A stretch of 64,000 nucleotides of DNA from Floccularia luteovirens (taxonomy: Eukaryota > Basidiomycota > Agaricomycetes > Agaricales > Squamanitaceae). The stretch is taken from the NCBI GenBank assembly GCA_009739215.1, contig VSJF01000011.1, positions 434,001 to 498,000 on the forward strand, read 5' to 3'. Positions 11,169 to 23,681 of the stretch are shown one piece after another. The position numbers and the translations under genes were made by a program. A model generated the notes under the pieces. The model did not search any database. It was not told where the DNA came from and saw nothing but the letters and a program-made list of their open reading frames with translations. The number at the start of each line of letters is the position of its first letter. Position 1 is the stretch's first letter.

Positions 11169-13711
11169 GGTAGTTGTTTTGTTTAGAGTGGTGTTAAGAG
11201 AATGAAGGAAAGAATTAAGATGTGATGTATTTATTCATCTTTGAACCATTCCAGAGACACCACAATGTAATGACATCATTTGGCTATTTTGTTGATTTTT
11301 CTGCCCGGAACCAAACATTGCCACATTTGTATGTGTCAATCTCAATGGACAGTGCTCATCGTCATGACCACACATTGTGGGTAAACCCCACAGGTTGCTC
11401 GTAAGAAAAAGTATAGATGCCTATGTATGTTAATGCCAGCCTATGTAACATTTAGAATTAGTAATTATTTCTACACAGCTGGATATGTAACATCTATTCT
11501 TTTATTCATACCGTGTCGCCGTAATCCTCCAAGTAACTGATACGTGCATATGCGACGCGTGCAAAAGTAGCATAGAGACGGTCAGACATTAGATCTCGAA
11601 TGCCCGGAGGTTTTTAATGCATAGTACAAATGGAAGTGGAACTGGGACAGGCTGCAAAGCATATATCAACAAGCTACTTAGCGACAGGAAAACTTGGAGG
11701 TTCTTTTTCAGATACATAAACGCAACCGGAAGATTCAAGGAATCCTATGGCAATCACCAAGGACCCACCCCAGAGAGACCCAAGACTGAGAAATACATTA
11801 TAAGTTGAGATTAGAAACTCTCCATATCCCAACACTGCATCACACCATCATCACCCCCAAGCACAATATACCATTCCGGCTCGACAATTCTAATCTCTCT
11901 TTCATTATCTTTCATTATTTATCTCTATCTCTCATTATTTTTCTTTCACCATGCATACATAGACAACGGACAAACTCTCTTTCATACTAACACTTTTTCT
12001 CTCATAAGGTTGTATTCCAAACTAATTACATACCTAATGTTCCGCCTCTCCATGTAGGCTATCGCTATCGGCATCCTACCGGATAATCTAGAAAATATAC
12101 TATATTCATTAGTGGTTTTATAGGATGTACTTACAACGCATGTAATGATCGACATAGGGCAACGCCCTAACAATCAATACGAGTAATAAATAATTTGATA
12201 CGTGATCTTCGTACCGATTTTGAGATCGGAGCTCCAGAAAGTTGTCGAGAGATGAAACGGAAACTTAAAGCCTCTTGAGAAACACTAAAATATTTTTGAC
12301 AATGAGACGAAAAATGATATTCCAAGTCGGGTGACCGGGTCATGTATCGGTAAAAACCAGTCCACCTGTCAAGCACGTGCTGGAAATCCATGTTTTCCTA
12401 GATCCGCATGAACTTGGGTTGATAACACGTTGACTTGAAGACTCGACTCAGTGTTAGAGATCCACAATCTGCTATGCACACGCATAACTTCCCACACACG
12501 CACGCAAACATCAGTATCGTCGCTAATCAACATATTGTCAACTTGACATTTACCGGCGGTAGCTCTGAACATGAGAGAATGCATATATCAGCCGTGCCAC
12601 CGTATCAAAAAATAGAACATACAGACCCGGTCAATATGAAAGAGCGACAGAAGACAATCAATAGCATACTTGAAAGCCGACTTGCCTACTAAATTCCTTT
12701 GATCGGCATATAACATCGAGAAGTGATGCTTTGATGTCTGGTGGGTGCAGACACTATAAAAAGAGTCCGAACAGAAAAGCGCATAGGTGCCGCAATCTGG
12801 TTGGTGCATTGGCGTGGGCGTGGGTTGGAGTTATGATACTGGGGGAGTTATGAGAGCGATAACAGAGGTTGATACAGCAATTCGTGGGTTGTTAAGTCGA
12901 ATGGAATGTCTTATATGTTGCAAGAGGTGAGTTTGGATACCAATTTTCGAAGTTAAGGTGGAGATGAGAAAGGAGATTATGTTCAAGAAACTAACCAGAA
13001 TCTGAAAATGGCCACCAGTGATCTCGATTCTGATCATGATCGCTCGACATTCAAGGCCTCAAGTTTTCCAGACCCAAGCGATTGTCTTTGTTCCTCCTAC
13101 AAAGAGGGTCTTTCAGATCCATCCTGTGAGTTTACCACAGATTCGAGGCCTCGGCGATATTAAAACAAAGAATTTCATTTCATGAGAAAACGTCCGTGAT
13201 CCGAAGGCAATAAAGGTGACATTCAGATATTAAATGTGGTGCGTCTTGCTGGCGACTTATGAAAAAGGAATAGAAAGGGGCTGATTCCAAGCAATAGGTG
13301 GCTTAATCTTCGGTCATGTCGAGGTTGGGAGTCTAAGAAGGCATATCTCTGGATCAGCTCACGCGTCGAGGAAAGTAACATACACCCCACAATCAAGAAA
13401 CTTACTGGATCTACTAATATGATGCACGATGCACCCGCCGCGTGTTCTATAGGCCGTGTGAAAAGAATAGAAAAAAACCACACGGAGTTCACTTCTCCTT
13501 ACTAGGAGTGTACACCAAACAGTTTCTTAGAAAACCGTTACACGTAAACCTGTAACTACAAATCAATACGATCAGACAAGCATGGGATTGATTCGTTTTC
13601 AGGTTGGATCTCCTTGGTACAGATACTAACGCAGAGCTGTGTTGAGCAAATTGTTATGGACACAAATGTCGATATTAATACAAGTGAAAACTCCCACACT
13701 TTTATTGCATT
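11169..13711. other. Gene-poor interval
   Basis: About 2.5 kb without a convincing gene. Around 11880-11950 there is a C/T-rich low-complexity stretch with repeated TTTCATTAT. Several open frames of 60-90 codons exist between 12167 and 13500 on both strands but none shows conserved motifs, a good start or splice phases that extend it. Confidence 0.45.
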
Positions 13712-15044
13712 CTACTTTTTCAAATACTCAGACCACCATTCCTCGAACAAAGATAGTCCAAGACCGCCTTCCACACCGAGGTCCTCCGTTTCCTTAGTAT
13801 AAAGATGGCAATCTCGCGGGCGGGTTGTTGCACCTTCCCCTTTTGGTGGTTCTTCATCAGAAATGATGTGCGTGTGTGGAAGACCTAGGATTCTGGCAAA
13901 GGTGAGACAAATTTCATATTTTGTATAAGGTTCGTCGCCTGAGTAATGAAGAACTGGAGGTATTTCCTTCTTTAGAACTAATTGGAAATAACTGTCAATC
14001 ATGATACAAGTACGGGAACAGAAGGGAGGCAGGCTGACCTGTTAGCCGCACCAGGAAATTTGCAATGTCAACTACATTTGTAGGGTATCTCGTTGCATAA
14101 TGATCCATCTTGTATTGCTTTCCTGATTGGTCTTGGACAATGTCAAGTAAGATGTTTATCGCAGAATCAGAATTTTTTTCAGCAGGACCATATCTGTTTG
14201 GGTTGGTGAAAAGAGATCAATTAACGAGTATTGAATTCGTGACTGACAGGACAGGAACACGTAGGACAATAACTTTAGCTCCATTAGTGCCAAGGACTTC
14301 GAGTTCGCCGTCTCTTTTACTCTGTCCGTAAAGTTGTAGAGGGTTTGTAGTAGAAGAAGGAGTATAAGGTGGGGAAGTTCCATCAAAGACATAATCTTTA
14401 TGAACAAGTGCTTATATGTTTTGCCTTGTACTACTGCTAACACAACTACTCACCAGTAGAAATGTATACTAATGTGAACTTGAGGGTCTTCGCAAGAGAA
14501 GCAAGGTGTGCAGGGACTTCTACATTCAACTGACATAAAGTTTGTAATCTGCACCAACCTATGTAAATTGACCTACTTTACGTGTTCCTTCCGGGTCCTG
14601 TAGGGAAATACGATCAGTACCATTGTGTCACTTACGAAAATGCAATAAATTCACTTTATCTGCGACATCAGGGCGTCTCTCAGCAGCACAGTGGATTACC
14701 CCTGTTAATTGCCAATCAAGAGATCAATATTAAGGAGCCACAAAGCCGAAGGGTACACGAGCAACGGGGAATTTGAAGGCACTAGAAAATTTTACATACA
14801 ATCAGGTCTGAACTCTTTAAAGAAACTGTCAACATCGCTGTTGTTCGTAAGGTCAAGTTTCAGGAGATCTCCTCCTGATCGAGAGTTCGCAAGACCGATA
14901 ACATCATACACAATAGAACTTTGTTTGAATGCTTTTTGAACAGCCGAACCAAGGACACCGGATGCACCTGAGATGGTACGGCTGCAAATTAGTCCTCGAC
15001 GGCAATGATTCGGTTGGCTACTAGCCTGTGATTATGATCCTCAT
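13712..15044 (-). CDS. MAT2B/RmlD-like NAD(P)-binding reductase-family protein
   Basis: An extended SDR (NAD-dependent epimerase/dehydratase fold) protein close to the regulatory beta subunit of methionine adenosyltransferase and to bacterial dTDP-4-dehydrorhamnose reductase. The N terminus MRIIIT-GASGVLGSAVQKAF (residues 1-20) is the glycine-rich dinucleotide motif. Next come FRPDWVIHCAAERRPDVADK, DPEGTRK, FTLVYIST, a YGQSKRDGELE-type active-site region, AKVIVLRVPVL, and the C-terminal block HYSGDEPYTKYEICLTFARI and SLFEEWWSEYLKK. Exon 1 is 15026-15044, exon 2 14800-14967, and the last exon ends at TAG 13712-13714. The first intron (14968-15025) requires a GC donor (ACAG|GCTAGT) to produce the family N terminus. 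MAT2B-like proteins tune S-adenosylmethionine synthesis; that role is inferred from family only. Confidence 0.85.
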
Positions 15045-17989
15045 TTTTACGGAGTTCCTACGCAGCACGGAGGCACTTGAAGATGATTTTGATGAACAGT
15101 TCTATCGCGACACACACCAATCTTATCAGGATACCTAACGGAGGTGTTCTGCCACCGGTTCAGCTTGTGTTCTACCGTATTCCCAGGATCCATTTATGGA
15201 GCGAACAGGTGATGTTGGATGTGTGACATATGTGTCACTCCAACCCTTTCCCTCATCGCAACGACTCCCGTGAAGTTGCCAAGAGACGGCCTCAACTGAC
15301 ACTTCTATCTTTTACCGTACAGGTCAACCAAGGACTCTTTTGGTCTTGGTCGTAGTAAAGGTGCAGACTTTTGACAATTTCTGGTCACATAACGAGCATC
15401 ATAGTTCTGCTGAATCGGATGAAACCGTGGCCAGCTGGACGCAAATACCGCCGATATTACCTTCCCATGGTTTGGTTAGAACATCGGACTTTCTGTCCTA
15501 TGGAGACTGTACTTGTTTCTTCCTCTTTAGTTGACCTTGACGGTGGTTCTTTCAATTCCTGTCGCGGATATTGGCCGCCTGGGACGCTTTTCAACCGCTC
15601 CTAGGTAATTATGTATCTGGCGAGGGAACTACGGACAAACCATCAAGAATAACAGAAGCTTCTGCGACTTCCATATGTATATGTGCCATATTTTTTTATC
15701 TCTATCTACTGGCTTGATGTCGACAATCGACAAATCGATGCTTTATGTCTCACTGATCGTGGTCGCTCCCGCAGGACCTCATATATTAGCTCCATTTTTC
15801 CCTCACCCTATCACGCCTAGATCAATGCATTCCTTCCTACGTTGGAGACATTTTCTTGATGATGATGTCTGGTGACTCTTTGCTGTGAAGTTCAATGTCC
15901 TTTTCAAAAAAACTTGGGGGGAACCTATATGTCGAGTTCCCAAAACATCTCCACCCTGGATTTCTTGTCTTACGCTGTGCGAAAGCCGCCCCGCTTTAGG
16001 GCCAAGCAATTCTATACCCCTTTGAAATTTCCTCTTAGATATTGTGGTGCTTTCCCTAGTCCGCTCTCTTTATCGCTTATCGCCCAACTTAAGTTCTATG
16101 CACTGAACACACGATTTACCTTCTCCCGAAACCTCCCTTCAATACTATTTTGCGATGTCGTAAATGCCCACTTTGGTGTCATGACCACCGCCTATCACCT
16201 CTTTTGTTATTGCTTGCGCTACCACTCCTAAGGCCGCGTGATACCACTTAAGTCTTCCTATGGATTTATTATGCAATTACGCCCCTATTGCAGCCTAGCT
16301 TTTGTAGGGTTTACTTCACCTATGAACCGTTCGCCGCCAATCATACAATTTTTGTGGTTGCCTCAATGACAGTTAGGGCATTCCTGTTTTTGGTTTTCAG
16401 GGTTATTGGTGGGTTCGCTCGTCGCCACCAGGTTTACTTCCCAACGAATGGCCAACTCTTTGCAATCCATGCCGGTGATCCTGTTGTCAACGTATTGACA
16501 TGTTGAGTTTTTATTACTGGGTGTTCAATGAAATACGATGTGTCATGCTTCTAACTTAGAGCCTCGGAATATCGGGCATCATCTAACCCGGCACTTCTTC
16601 ACGACACTTCTTCACTTAACAGATGTTATGAGGATACGGGAAGTGTGGCAAGAGTACTATCTCCATGACAAATGCAACGAATGTACAACTAGTACAGCCT
16701 CAGATGAACTAAAATGATACATATCTACTCTCCTTACTGCTTTTTGTAAAGCAGCAAAGTAGGATCTATACGTAAATTTATACAGTTCTTTTTCTCGGCA
16801 AGTACTCGATCATATTTCCCTGCACTTTGTCATTTGGTCGAATCCCACGCAGGATTTGACGCTGGCGTCACCACCCCGAATTTTTTAACATATAACCCTT
16901 CCTGATCCGGTGAGCATGGCGGTAAGGGCCAACAACTAACCTCCAATCTCGGCATTGAGGGTACTTAATAGTGGATGTTTTGATCAGCCAACCGGAGTGA
17001 GAAGTTCCGATGATGGAGTGAGTACTCCTTTTAAACTTTTCGATTGGATGGATTGAATGTGGCCCACGGCTAAGGTATCGCGTAGTGAGTGCCCGAAGAT
17101 CTAGGAATTCTATGTGATCAAACCGAAGGTACGTCAAGATACAGTGCACTTTACGAAATCCATGGGTAAATCTATCTATATAAATACACCTCATTGAATG
17201 GTTTCTCCGGATGCTGCGAATACATTTGAATGCAACCAACTGGCAGCTTCTTCTTCCTTGAAATCATTTGTTTTGACAGAGATCACGCTCAATAGTCACC
17301 TGGCGTAACTTCGAAGAACAATTTCTATACCCAGATGACTTCACACGTGGGTAACATTCGATAAACGAAAGCTTGATAGTTGTTGGAGGTGAGATCATGG
17401 ATATATACCGTTGTTATGGCGTTTCCCAGGGCCGACATTTTAGGCCGCATACCCACGTGTTGTTGTCACAGACTCTAGTCCCACATACTCACTCCTTGGG
17501 GTTTCCCCGGCAATCTGCAAAGATTTGGATTTTAGCTAAAGATTCACTTAATGGTAGAGCAAAAGTTAGCTCAAAAAAACACTTTGAAAGAATAGCAAAA
17601 AGATACTAGGCTATGAAGGTTCCTGGATGTCACATCTCTTGAAAATGCTTGGAATTCGTGGGATCGGTGGTGAACGAACGAACTCTAAACACCATCAGAA
17701 GCGGACATCAAGCGGTTGACTTTCAGGGCTGGGAGCAACCGCTAAGTCGGTCGGGACATTTTTAGGTCTGCGAAAGTGAACACACAAAATTATATTCCTT
17801 GATTCCTGTTTGAACTAACATACTTTTTTTTTCTACGCGAGTGGAAGAAGCTGACTGGTCTATGTACCTGATGGTCCGTTTTCCCTAAGAAGACGTTCTT
17901 GATTGCGGGTATAACACTCCTCTACTTATTAGATGCTCTTCCTTCAAGTTTCCTAACTCCCGCCTTTTGCGGCCCACTAACTGCAACCG
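15045..17989. other. Gene-poor, compositionally skewed interval, possibly decayed mobile DNA
   Basis: Almost 3 kb without a recognisable gene. Between about 15300 and 16500 the + strand is pyrimidine rich and carries several open frames of 60-119 codons that do not connect through normal splice sites and show no known domain. A minus-strand frame of 123 codons at 16868-17239 also lacks motifs. The composition shift against flanking genes suggests old inserted DNA, but I find no terminal repeats, transposase or reverse-transcriptase motif to prove it. Confidence 0.3.
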
Positions 17990-19652
17990 ATGCAACCCAG
18001 GCGCCGACGCGCAGAGTCTGCCTCGGGAGCGCACATGCCTCCTAAAGCTGAACAACGCCCAATCTATTCACATGTATCTACATACCGGTAAGTATATCTT
18101 CAGTGATTCACTATTAACGATAGCTTATACACTTTGTTTTTTGAGCAGCTCTGCACAATTGGAACTTCAGCTATACAGCCCTTCACTTAAGGTTCATGAC
18201 GATGGCAGAGGACCTATAGCAGTGTTTGGTGAACATGATCATATTGGCGGAAAAGTTCTCCTCGATTCTAGTTGCTATCATTCTGGGCGACTGACCATTT
18301 CCGTAAGTAACTAAGTTGCTGTACCTGTTTTACCTTCATATACAAAATCATCTCTAAGGTCCAAGGGATTTTTACATATCCGACCCCTACACTGTGGAGT
18401 GATGAAACCGATAGCAACACCCGAGCTCAACCAACTTTTCGCAAGAACATATTTTTCACTTCGTCAACAACTATCAATGTGTCACCCAGCTTAGACTCTT
18501 ATTACCCTCGCTCAGCTTTTCGCGAGGCTTTTGTTCGACGGCGACCAAGTGCACCAACAATGAATATGAAACAAGGATATGCAGAGAGGACGTATCCTTT
18601 CACTTTTTATTTACCCCAAAGCTCTAGACCTGGCGAAGAGTTACCTGCTTCTTTTTCAACGACAAAAAATGCGCCATCTTCGTCCATGTCTTTTGAAGTG
18701 GACTACAAAATAACAGCCGTATGGGAACCCAGTACTCCGGAGTCATCAAGTTCAATGTAAGTCAGTTTACCCTAATTCCGATAGGAGGTAGCAGCTCAGG
18801 TGTCATTTCAGCCTGGAGATTCCTATCATTCTTCAGCCTGATGCGGGTTTTCAATCAGTAGATGCAACAGAAGTGAAACCTGACGCATGGTTAGAAATGC
18901 CCCTTAAGGCTGACCGACCCATGCCCTATCGATGTGCGGTAAGTGAAAACGCCACTTTGTTCTTGATGAGGGACTCACCACGAGGTCCAGGTAACCGTCC
19001 CCACTTCTGTCACATTCTCTCGGGCTTCCTCGGTACCATATTTTGTTGTCTTTACTACAACACCCCGATCTCCCTCTTTAGCAAAAGAAATCGCTGCTGA
19101 TTCAAGTATTTCTGTGTCGTTGCTCCGACAAATCACTATCATTGAAAAACCTACCCCGCCCTTGTCCCCGACACATTCATCGTCATGTAGTGATGATAAT
19201 GATAAACCCCGACGCAACCTGCTGAGGCGTGTCAGGGGCAATCATCCGCGTATATCTTCTCGAAGCCAAGATCCCGATAGATGTCCAAGCCCTGATGAGA
19301 AACCCCTTCCTGCGTTGCCTCCTTACTCCAGTTCTGTTGAATCACAGTCCCTTCATACTGACATCTGCATCGGATTTCCAAAACGTCCTCGGCTACATTG
19401 TGAAACGGACAGCCATCCGTCGTTAGAGTCGTACAGCTCACTTCCTGATGGACTGTATAAATCAAAAATATCTTTGAACAAGGAGATGTTACCCTGTATC
19501 GACTGGGCCGGAATTAATGTCAAGGTTTGTGTTAACTCCTACGGCGACCTCCCCCTGACTGATCTCACGATGTGCATCAGTATTACCTTGATGTATCTGT
19601 TATGATAGGCCAGGAGGACTTACATGCTCGAGTGCCGATACGAATATTGTGA
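17990..19652 (+). CDS. Arrestin-like domain protein
   Basis: A 460-residue protein in six exons: 17990-18087, 18149-18302, 18359-18756, 18812-18938, 18991-19524 and 19581-19652; all phases close. After a basic N terminus the first half is an arrestin-N beta sandwich (LELQLYSPSLKVHDDGRGPI, GGKVLLDSSC, GRLTISVQGIF; PFTFYLPQSSRPGEELPASF; SFEVDYKITAVWE; LEIPIILQPDAGFQ). The second sandwich includes PYFVVFTTTPRSPSL and VSLLRQITIIEK, and the chain ends with YYLDVSVMIGQEDLHARVPI. A Pro/Ser-rich linker lies in exon 5. Fungal arrestin-related proteins act as adaptors for ubiquitination and endocytosis of membrane transporters; a PY motif is not obvious here, so that role is only a family inference. 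It lies 392 bases upstream of VPS16 on the same strand. Confidence 0.8.
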
Positions 19653-20044
19653 AATTGATTATTTGATGATACGCCTTCGTTCGCAGCGCCACCCCCTTTT
19701 CTCCAGTATGTATTTCCTATATTTATTTCCGTAAATATCAATTGGTCTGCTACCCATATGTTTTACCTACATCTAGCTGTCTGTATCTACCCATCAACTG
19801 TATCATTGTACTTCGTAATTGTACCATAAATATGGGTTAAAATTAGAATTTGATCATCGACGTCAAAATGAATTAAAACTTGCTCCAGGATATGACTTTA
19901 TGTCAATGATCCTCAAGCAGGGTGGGCAACTGCGGTCCGAATCACTGGGCTGTCACGTGTTGTCGTGTTCGCTGCTTGTCGTGACAAGTCGCTGACAGCT
20001 TGCGCGTACTTAGAGTTCTATGAAACTCGTTTGAGCCTTGACCA
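19653..20044. other. Spacer between arrestin-like gene and VPS16
   Basis: 392 bases holding the end of one transcript and the VPS16 promoter. An open frame that runs into the VPS16 start region from about 19965 is in another frame and is not part of the gene. Confidence 0.4.
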
Positions 20045-23000
20045 ATGTCTGAACATCCAACTGCAACATGGCAAGCGATGCAAGATGGTAGCGTCTTCTA
20101 TAGACGACAGCAGCTCTATTCAATACCTGGAAAACTTCCGGAATTAAGTGATTACATCGTTGCCGGGTGTCGAAATGGTGGGCCAATTGGTGAGTAAGTC
20201 GTCGTCAGTCACCAAATGCAAGCATAACATGATCTCCAGCCCTCATGCGCGACCCAACAAAGTTAATTGCAGTTGGACTTTCTACACCAGTATCTAAAAA
20301 GACCCAAATACAAGTGTATTCACCAGCGGGCGAAGGTCTTCTTCTATTTAGTGTGGATGACTCCTTTGTTACACTGTTGTTTCAACTAAACTCATTCACT
20401 GATTGGGCAGTGGGATCAAGGCAAAATCATACGGTTCGGCTGGACATTGGACGAGAGGCTTGTTGTTTTGAATGAGGAGGGAGTTTACAGAATATATAAC
20501 TTGGAAGGAGACTACCAACAATATTCTCTCGGGAGTGAAGCTTCGGACCTCGGAATTATTGACGCGCGTATTCACGACAGCGGCCTTGTTGCCCTGACGG
20601 CTACGTTGGCTCTGCTTGAAGTTAAGAATTGGGAAGGTGGAAGACCCCTAACTTTGGCAAATCCAGGTTAGACCATCTACATGAATTCCTTTGGTTTACT
20701 CTCACAGTTAGTTTAGCTCTTTCGGAGCCCCCACATGCTTGGTCTGTTATACCCCCAGACCTCAATATATCCAGACACGTCGAGGTTCTATTGTCTGTGG
20801 ATGCGACTATATACACCGTTGACAATCTTGAGAGTGTGGACCAGCGTCTTTCAAGAGGTCCATTCTCCCACATTTCACCATCTCCAAATGGAAAATCGTT
20901 GGCTTTGTTGACAATTCCTGGTACTCTATGGGTGGTTTCCAGCGATTTCCAAAGGAGCCTGGCGGAATTCGAAACTAATACTATTGTTAATGCTACTGGT
21001 CTGGTCCGACAAATGGAATGGTGTGGAAACGATGCTATTTTAGTGACATGGGATACGGCGGTCATTCTAGTCGGGCCAGGCGGAGATTCTCTCGAGTACG
21101 ATCCCTCGTTTCTATGCATAATTCAAAGGTTAATCCCTCAAACAGGTTCATGTATTTTGGTCCAACGTTCGCTATATCGGAAATGGATGGTATCAGGATA
21201 TTGAGCTCCGAAGTTTGCGATCTCATTCAAAAAGTCCCAGGTAGGTCAAACATGAAACAATGCCTAAGATCTAACTCATATGCAATAGCATCGACTCTAT
21301 CCATTTTCCGCCCCGGATCGACCTCCCCTTCCGCTATATTGTTTGATGCGTGGGATAGCTTCTTGAGACGGTCTCCGAAAGCGGACGAGAGCGTTCGTAG
21401 TATCCGCCCTGAGCTTGCAAAAGCGGTAGACGAATGCATTGATGCCGCTGGACAAGAATGGGAACCACACTGGCAACGCCAATTGTTAAATGTACATTCG
21501 CTTCTACTCCTTTCCACAAGTAAACGGACATTAATTCAGGTTCATAGGCAGCCAAATTTGGGCGTGGATTTCTGGACTTCTACAATCCTACTGACTTTGT
21601 AACTATGGGACAAACCCTTAAAGTACTGAATGCTGTTCGATTCTACGAAGTTGGTATACCCTTGACCTATTCCCAGTACGTATTCTGTTATAATTTATTA
21701 TCTCGTACTACTAACACAGTTGAAAATAAAGGTATCTATATGCGTCACCTTCACATGTAATTGCTCGTCTGACATCCAGGAACTTACATCTTTTGGCTTT
21801 ACGTATGTCCAAGTTCCTATCACTGAAGCCAGATGTGGTTCTCAAGCATTGGGCGTCTGCAAAAATCTCAAAAACCAGACCAACTACTACAGGATCTGGC
21901 AAAGACGCGGAATTGGGCGGGGATGATGAAGTCTGTAAAGTGATCGTAGATAAATTTGAACAGCTGGGAGGAGGTGACGTCAGCTATTCTGATATTGCAA
22001 AGCGTGCTTGGGAAGTGGGCCGTGTGAGATTGGCAACCAAGGTATGAATACCAATTGAATGCGGTAGATTTAACTTGACATATTGCATTCTAGTTGTTGG
22101 ACCACGAATCAAGAGCATCTGATCAGGTGCCCTTACTCTTGACAATGAAGGAAGATCGATTAGCCCTTTTGAAAGCCGTGGATAGTGGGGACACCGATTT
22201 GGGTAAGTTATTTATTCAAAAGCAATTTCTTTTGATCTAACTCCCAAATGCACAGTATATCACGTTTTACTACACCTTTATAAGCGTCTTCCACTTGGGG
22301 ACTTCTTCCGGCTTCTTGAAGATGGTGGATCACACCTTGCCTTGGCAAGTAAATTGCTCGAAGTATATGCCAGAGAACAGAATCGAGAAATGTTACGGGA
22401 CTTCTACTACTCAGACGACAGACGAGTTGAGAGTGCTGTGCTATCTTTGGATGAAGCATCAAGAATGACGGTATGCTAAATTTTTACGGCTTTCTATGTA
22501 TTGGCTCAACGAAAAGCATTCAGGATCCAACTGCGAAATTATCTGCAATAAAAGCCGCTCAAAAATTTTTCTCCGAAGACAAAGACCGAGCATTTGAAGC
22601 AAAAGTATGCTATTTTTTTAATAGTCTGATATTGATATTTTCTTTCTCACTTGAGATTCACAGATGATGGATGAAAGTGCTCGCTTACTTTCCTTGCAAC
22701 TACAACTTGAAAAAGATGCAGACGGAAAGATCTCATTTTTGGGCGGCAGTATCAATGAAACGATCCACACGTGCTTGTTAAATAATTTGGCAAAAAAGGC
22801 GGATAAAATAAAATCTGAATTCAAGGTCCCCGATAAACGGTATGATGAAACAACCTCCTTGGGATTTCCCCTTTTTTTTTGATCTCTTGATCGGATATTT
22901 CTATCAGATTCTGGTATGTGAAAATAAAAGCATTGGTGGAAGCCAACGATTTCGAAGGGCTTGAAAACTTCTCGAGATCGAAGAGAAGCCCAATCGGTTA

Positions 23001-23306
23001 TGAACCCTTCGTTCGTCATCTGGTAGAGAAAGGACACGCGAAGGATGCAATTGCATATGTAGCCCGTTGCGACTCTCACAAGCGGACAGATCTATATATA
23101 GAATGTGGAGATTGGAGAATGGCTGGGAGGGAATGTAAAGAACGTGGGGATAAAATCAAACTTGAGTTCGTCATATACTATTTTTGATAAAGTTTTTTGC
23201 GACTGATTCTTTTTCTTTTCCCTTTCTCCGCAGTGAGTTGCTCAAGAAAGCTCCAAACAATTTAATTGCTAGAGAATTGGAATTAATCAAGTCTTCTATG
23301 AAGTAA
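20045..23306 (+). CDS. VPS16: Vacuolar protein sorting protein Vps16 (HOPS/CORVET core subunit)
   Basis: Core subunit of the HOPS and CORVET tethering complexes, which bring endosomes and vacuoles together before SNARE-mediated fusion; Vps16 holds the SM protein Vps33. Translation starts at ATG 20045 ([20 protein letters not shown]), matching the family N terminus. The N-terminal half is a beta propeller ([60 protein letters not shown]). The C-terminal half is the Vps16-C alpha solenoid: [84 protein letters not shown], with stop TAA at 23304-23306. At least ten introns of about 50 bases are needed and the phases I checked agree. Length is about 830 residues, normal for the family. Confidence 0.93.
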
Positions 23307-23681
23307 TAAAAACTGATTGCGTGCTGTTTCCTTAACTCCACGAATTTAAGTAATATTGAATTTTTGATGCTACGGAAGCAAAAAGAAGGGGAAGTGGTGA
23401 CGTCGGTGGTATTAACAAATATGTATTCAACGGAAAATTTTTTGGATGCAGATATACGGGGATAATATAAAACTAACCGGCTAGGAGATAAGCCATGTGA
23501 AATTAGGTGACAATGAATGTGCAAGGAGAACATACGAGGGAGCAATAGACAATAATGAATATACGGTAATAAACGAGAGTGAAGATCATGCACGAGAGCA
23601 GATTTTAAAAAATAAATGAAATAGTGCGTCAAGATACTTGTCCATTCCTGGAATGAGTAGAGTATGAAGTTAGTCCCCGTG
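23307..23681. other. Convergent spacer between VPS16 and the SYG1-like gene
   Basis: 375 AT-rich bases between two convergent stop codons; it should contain both transcript ends. No gene or repeat is seen. Confidence 0.4.

Noticed and set aside
16868..17239. 123-codon minus-strand frame
   Set aside because: Basic, His/Arg-rich translation with no motif, no splice extension and no good start context.
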